Assembly: GCA_028290325.1 (NCBI GenBank)
Contig: JAQGJY010000004.1
Coordinates: 1-5,322 of the forward strand
Source: Tardiphaga sp.
Lineage (GTDB): Bacteria; Pseudomonadota; Alphaproteobacteria; Rhizobiales; Xanthobacteraceae
DNA length: 5,322 bases
Direction: 5' to 3'
Position numbers and translations under genes: made by a program. Shown piece after piece: positions 5,150-5,322 of the stretch (position 1 is its first letter; each line of letters opens with the position of its first letter). The notes under the pieces were generated by a model, which saw nothing but the letters and a program-made list of their open reading frames with translations, ran no database searches and was not told the DNA's origin.

Positions 5150-5322
5150 ATGATGACGCTTTCCGCCGCTCAGGCCGCCCCGCTCGAAAAGACCGCGATC
5201 GAGACCTATGTCCCGCCGGCCAAGCCGTCGCTGGTCGGGCTGTCGCGCGACGAATTGATGGACCGCCTCGGCGACATCGGCATCGCGCCGGCGCAGCGCA
5301 AGATGCGCGCCCAGCAGCTTTG
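5150..5322 (+). CDS. rlmN: 23S rRNA (adenine(2503)-C(2))-methyltransferase RlmN (partial, N-terminus only)
   Basis: RlmN is a cytosolic radical-SAM enzyme that methylates C2 of A2503 in 23S rRNA and A37 in some tRNAs. Only 57 codons and two further bases are in the window. After a variable tail, residues 26-57 read PSLVGLSRDELMDRLGDIGI followed by APAQRKMRAQQL, the conserved N-terminal accessory-domain pattern (LxGLsrdEL...G....R..QL) of the family. The radical-SAM CxxxCxxC cluster would lie beyond the edge. Two adjacent ATGs (5150 and 5153) are both possible starts, and neither has a clear Shine-Dalgarno. TATAAA at 5137-5142 lies just upstream and could be a -10 element, which would make the transcript nearly leaderless; this is speculative. 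A palindromic element ends about 25 bp before the start. Confidence 0.9.
   Translation, partial: MMTLSAAQAAPLEKTAIETYVPPAKPSLVGLSRDELMDRLGDIGIAPAQRKMRAQQL

Overview
The window looks like an ordinary chromosomal segment from a high-GC alphaproteobacterium, most likely of the Bradyrhizobium/Rhodopseudomonas/Afipia group (Nitrobacteraceae). The evidence is the GC-rich codon usage, an IalB-family periplasmic protein directly upstream of rlmN, and two intergenic palindromic elements of a kind I recall as dispersed in these genomes. The assignment rests on recognition by eye, not on a database search. I see no phage, CRISPR, tRNA, rRNA or transposase gene.

Layout. (1) 1-1069, minus strand: a membrane-tethered TAXI-type TRAP solute-binding protein, cut at its C-terminus by the window edge. 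(2) 1070-1343: a divergent intergenic region with a perfect 6+6 bp dyad at 1142-1155. (3) 1344-2093, plus strand: a probable two-gene unit, pterin-4a-carbinolamine dehydratase followed 54 bp later by a YkvA/DUF1232 membrane protein. (4) 2094-2181: a short convergent spacer holding a GC-rich hairpin. (5) 2182-3156, minus strand: a zinc-free quinone-oxidoreductase-type MDR enzyme. (6) 3157-3301: a divergent spacer. (7) 3302-4135, plus strand: an SDR oxidoreductase in which the usual catalytic Tyr is Ser, as in 2,4-dienoyl-CoA reductases. (8) 4136-4400: an intergenic stretch with a three-hairpin palindromic element, a possible promoter and a small leader ORF. (9) 4401-5003, plus strand: an IalB-family exported protein. 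(10) 5004-5149: a second palindromic element. (11) 5150-5322, plus strand: the first 57 codons of rlmN.

The genes do not form one pathway. The MDR and SDR enzymes share a divergent promoter region and might act together in acyl-CoA or quinone redox chemistry, but nothing in the sequence proves it. The pterin dehydratase has no aromatic amino acid hydroxylase beside it here. I did not find a convincing new biological system. The points most worth a second look are the altered SDR active site, the Lys/Ala-rich insertion in the TAXI protein, the operator-like dyad upstream of that gene, and the two structured repeats flanking the IalB gene, one of which ends only about 22 bp before the rlmN start.
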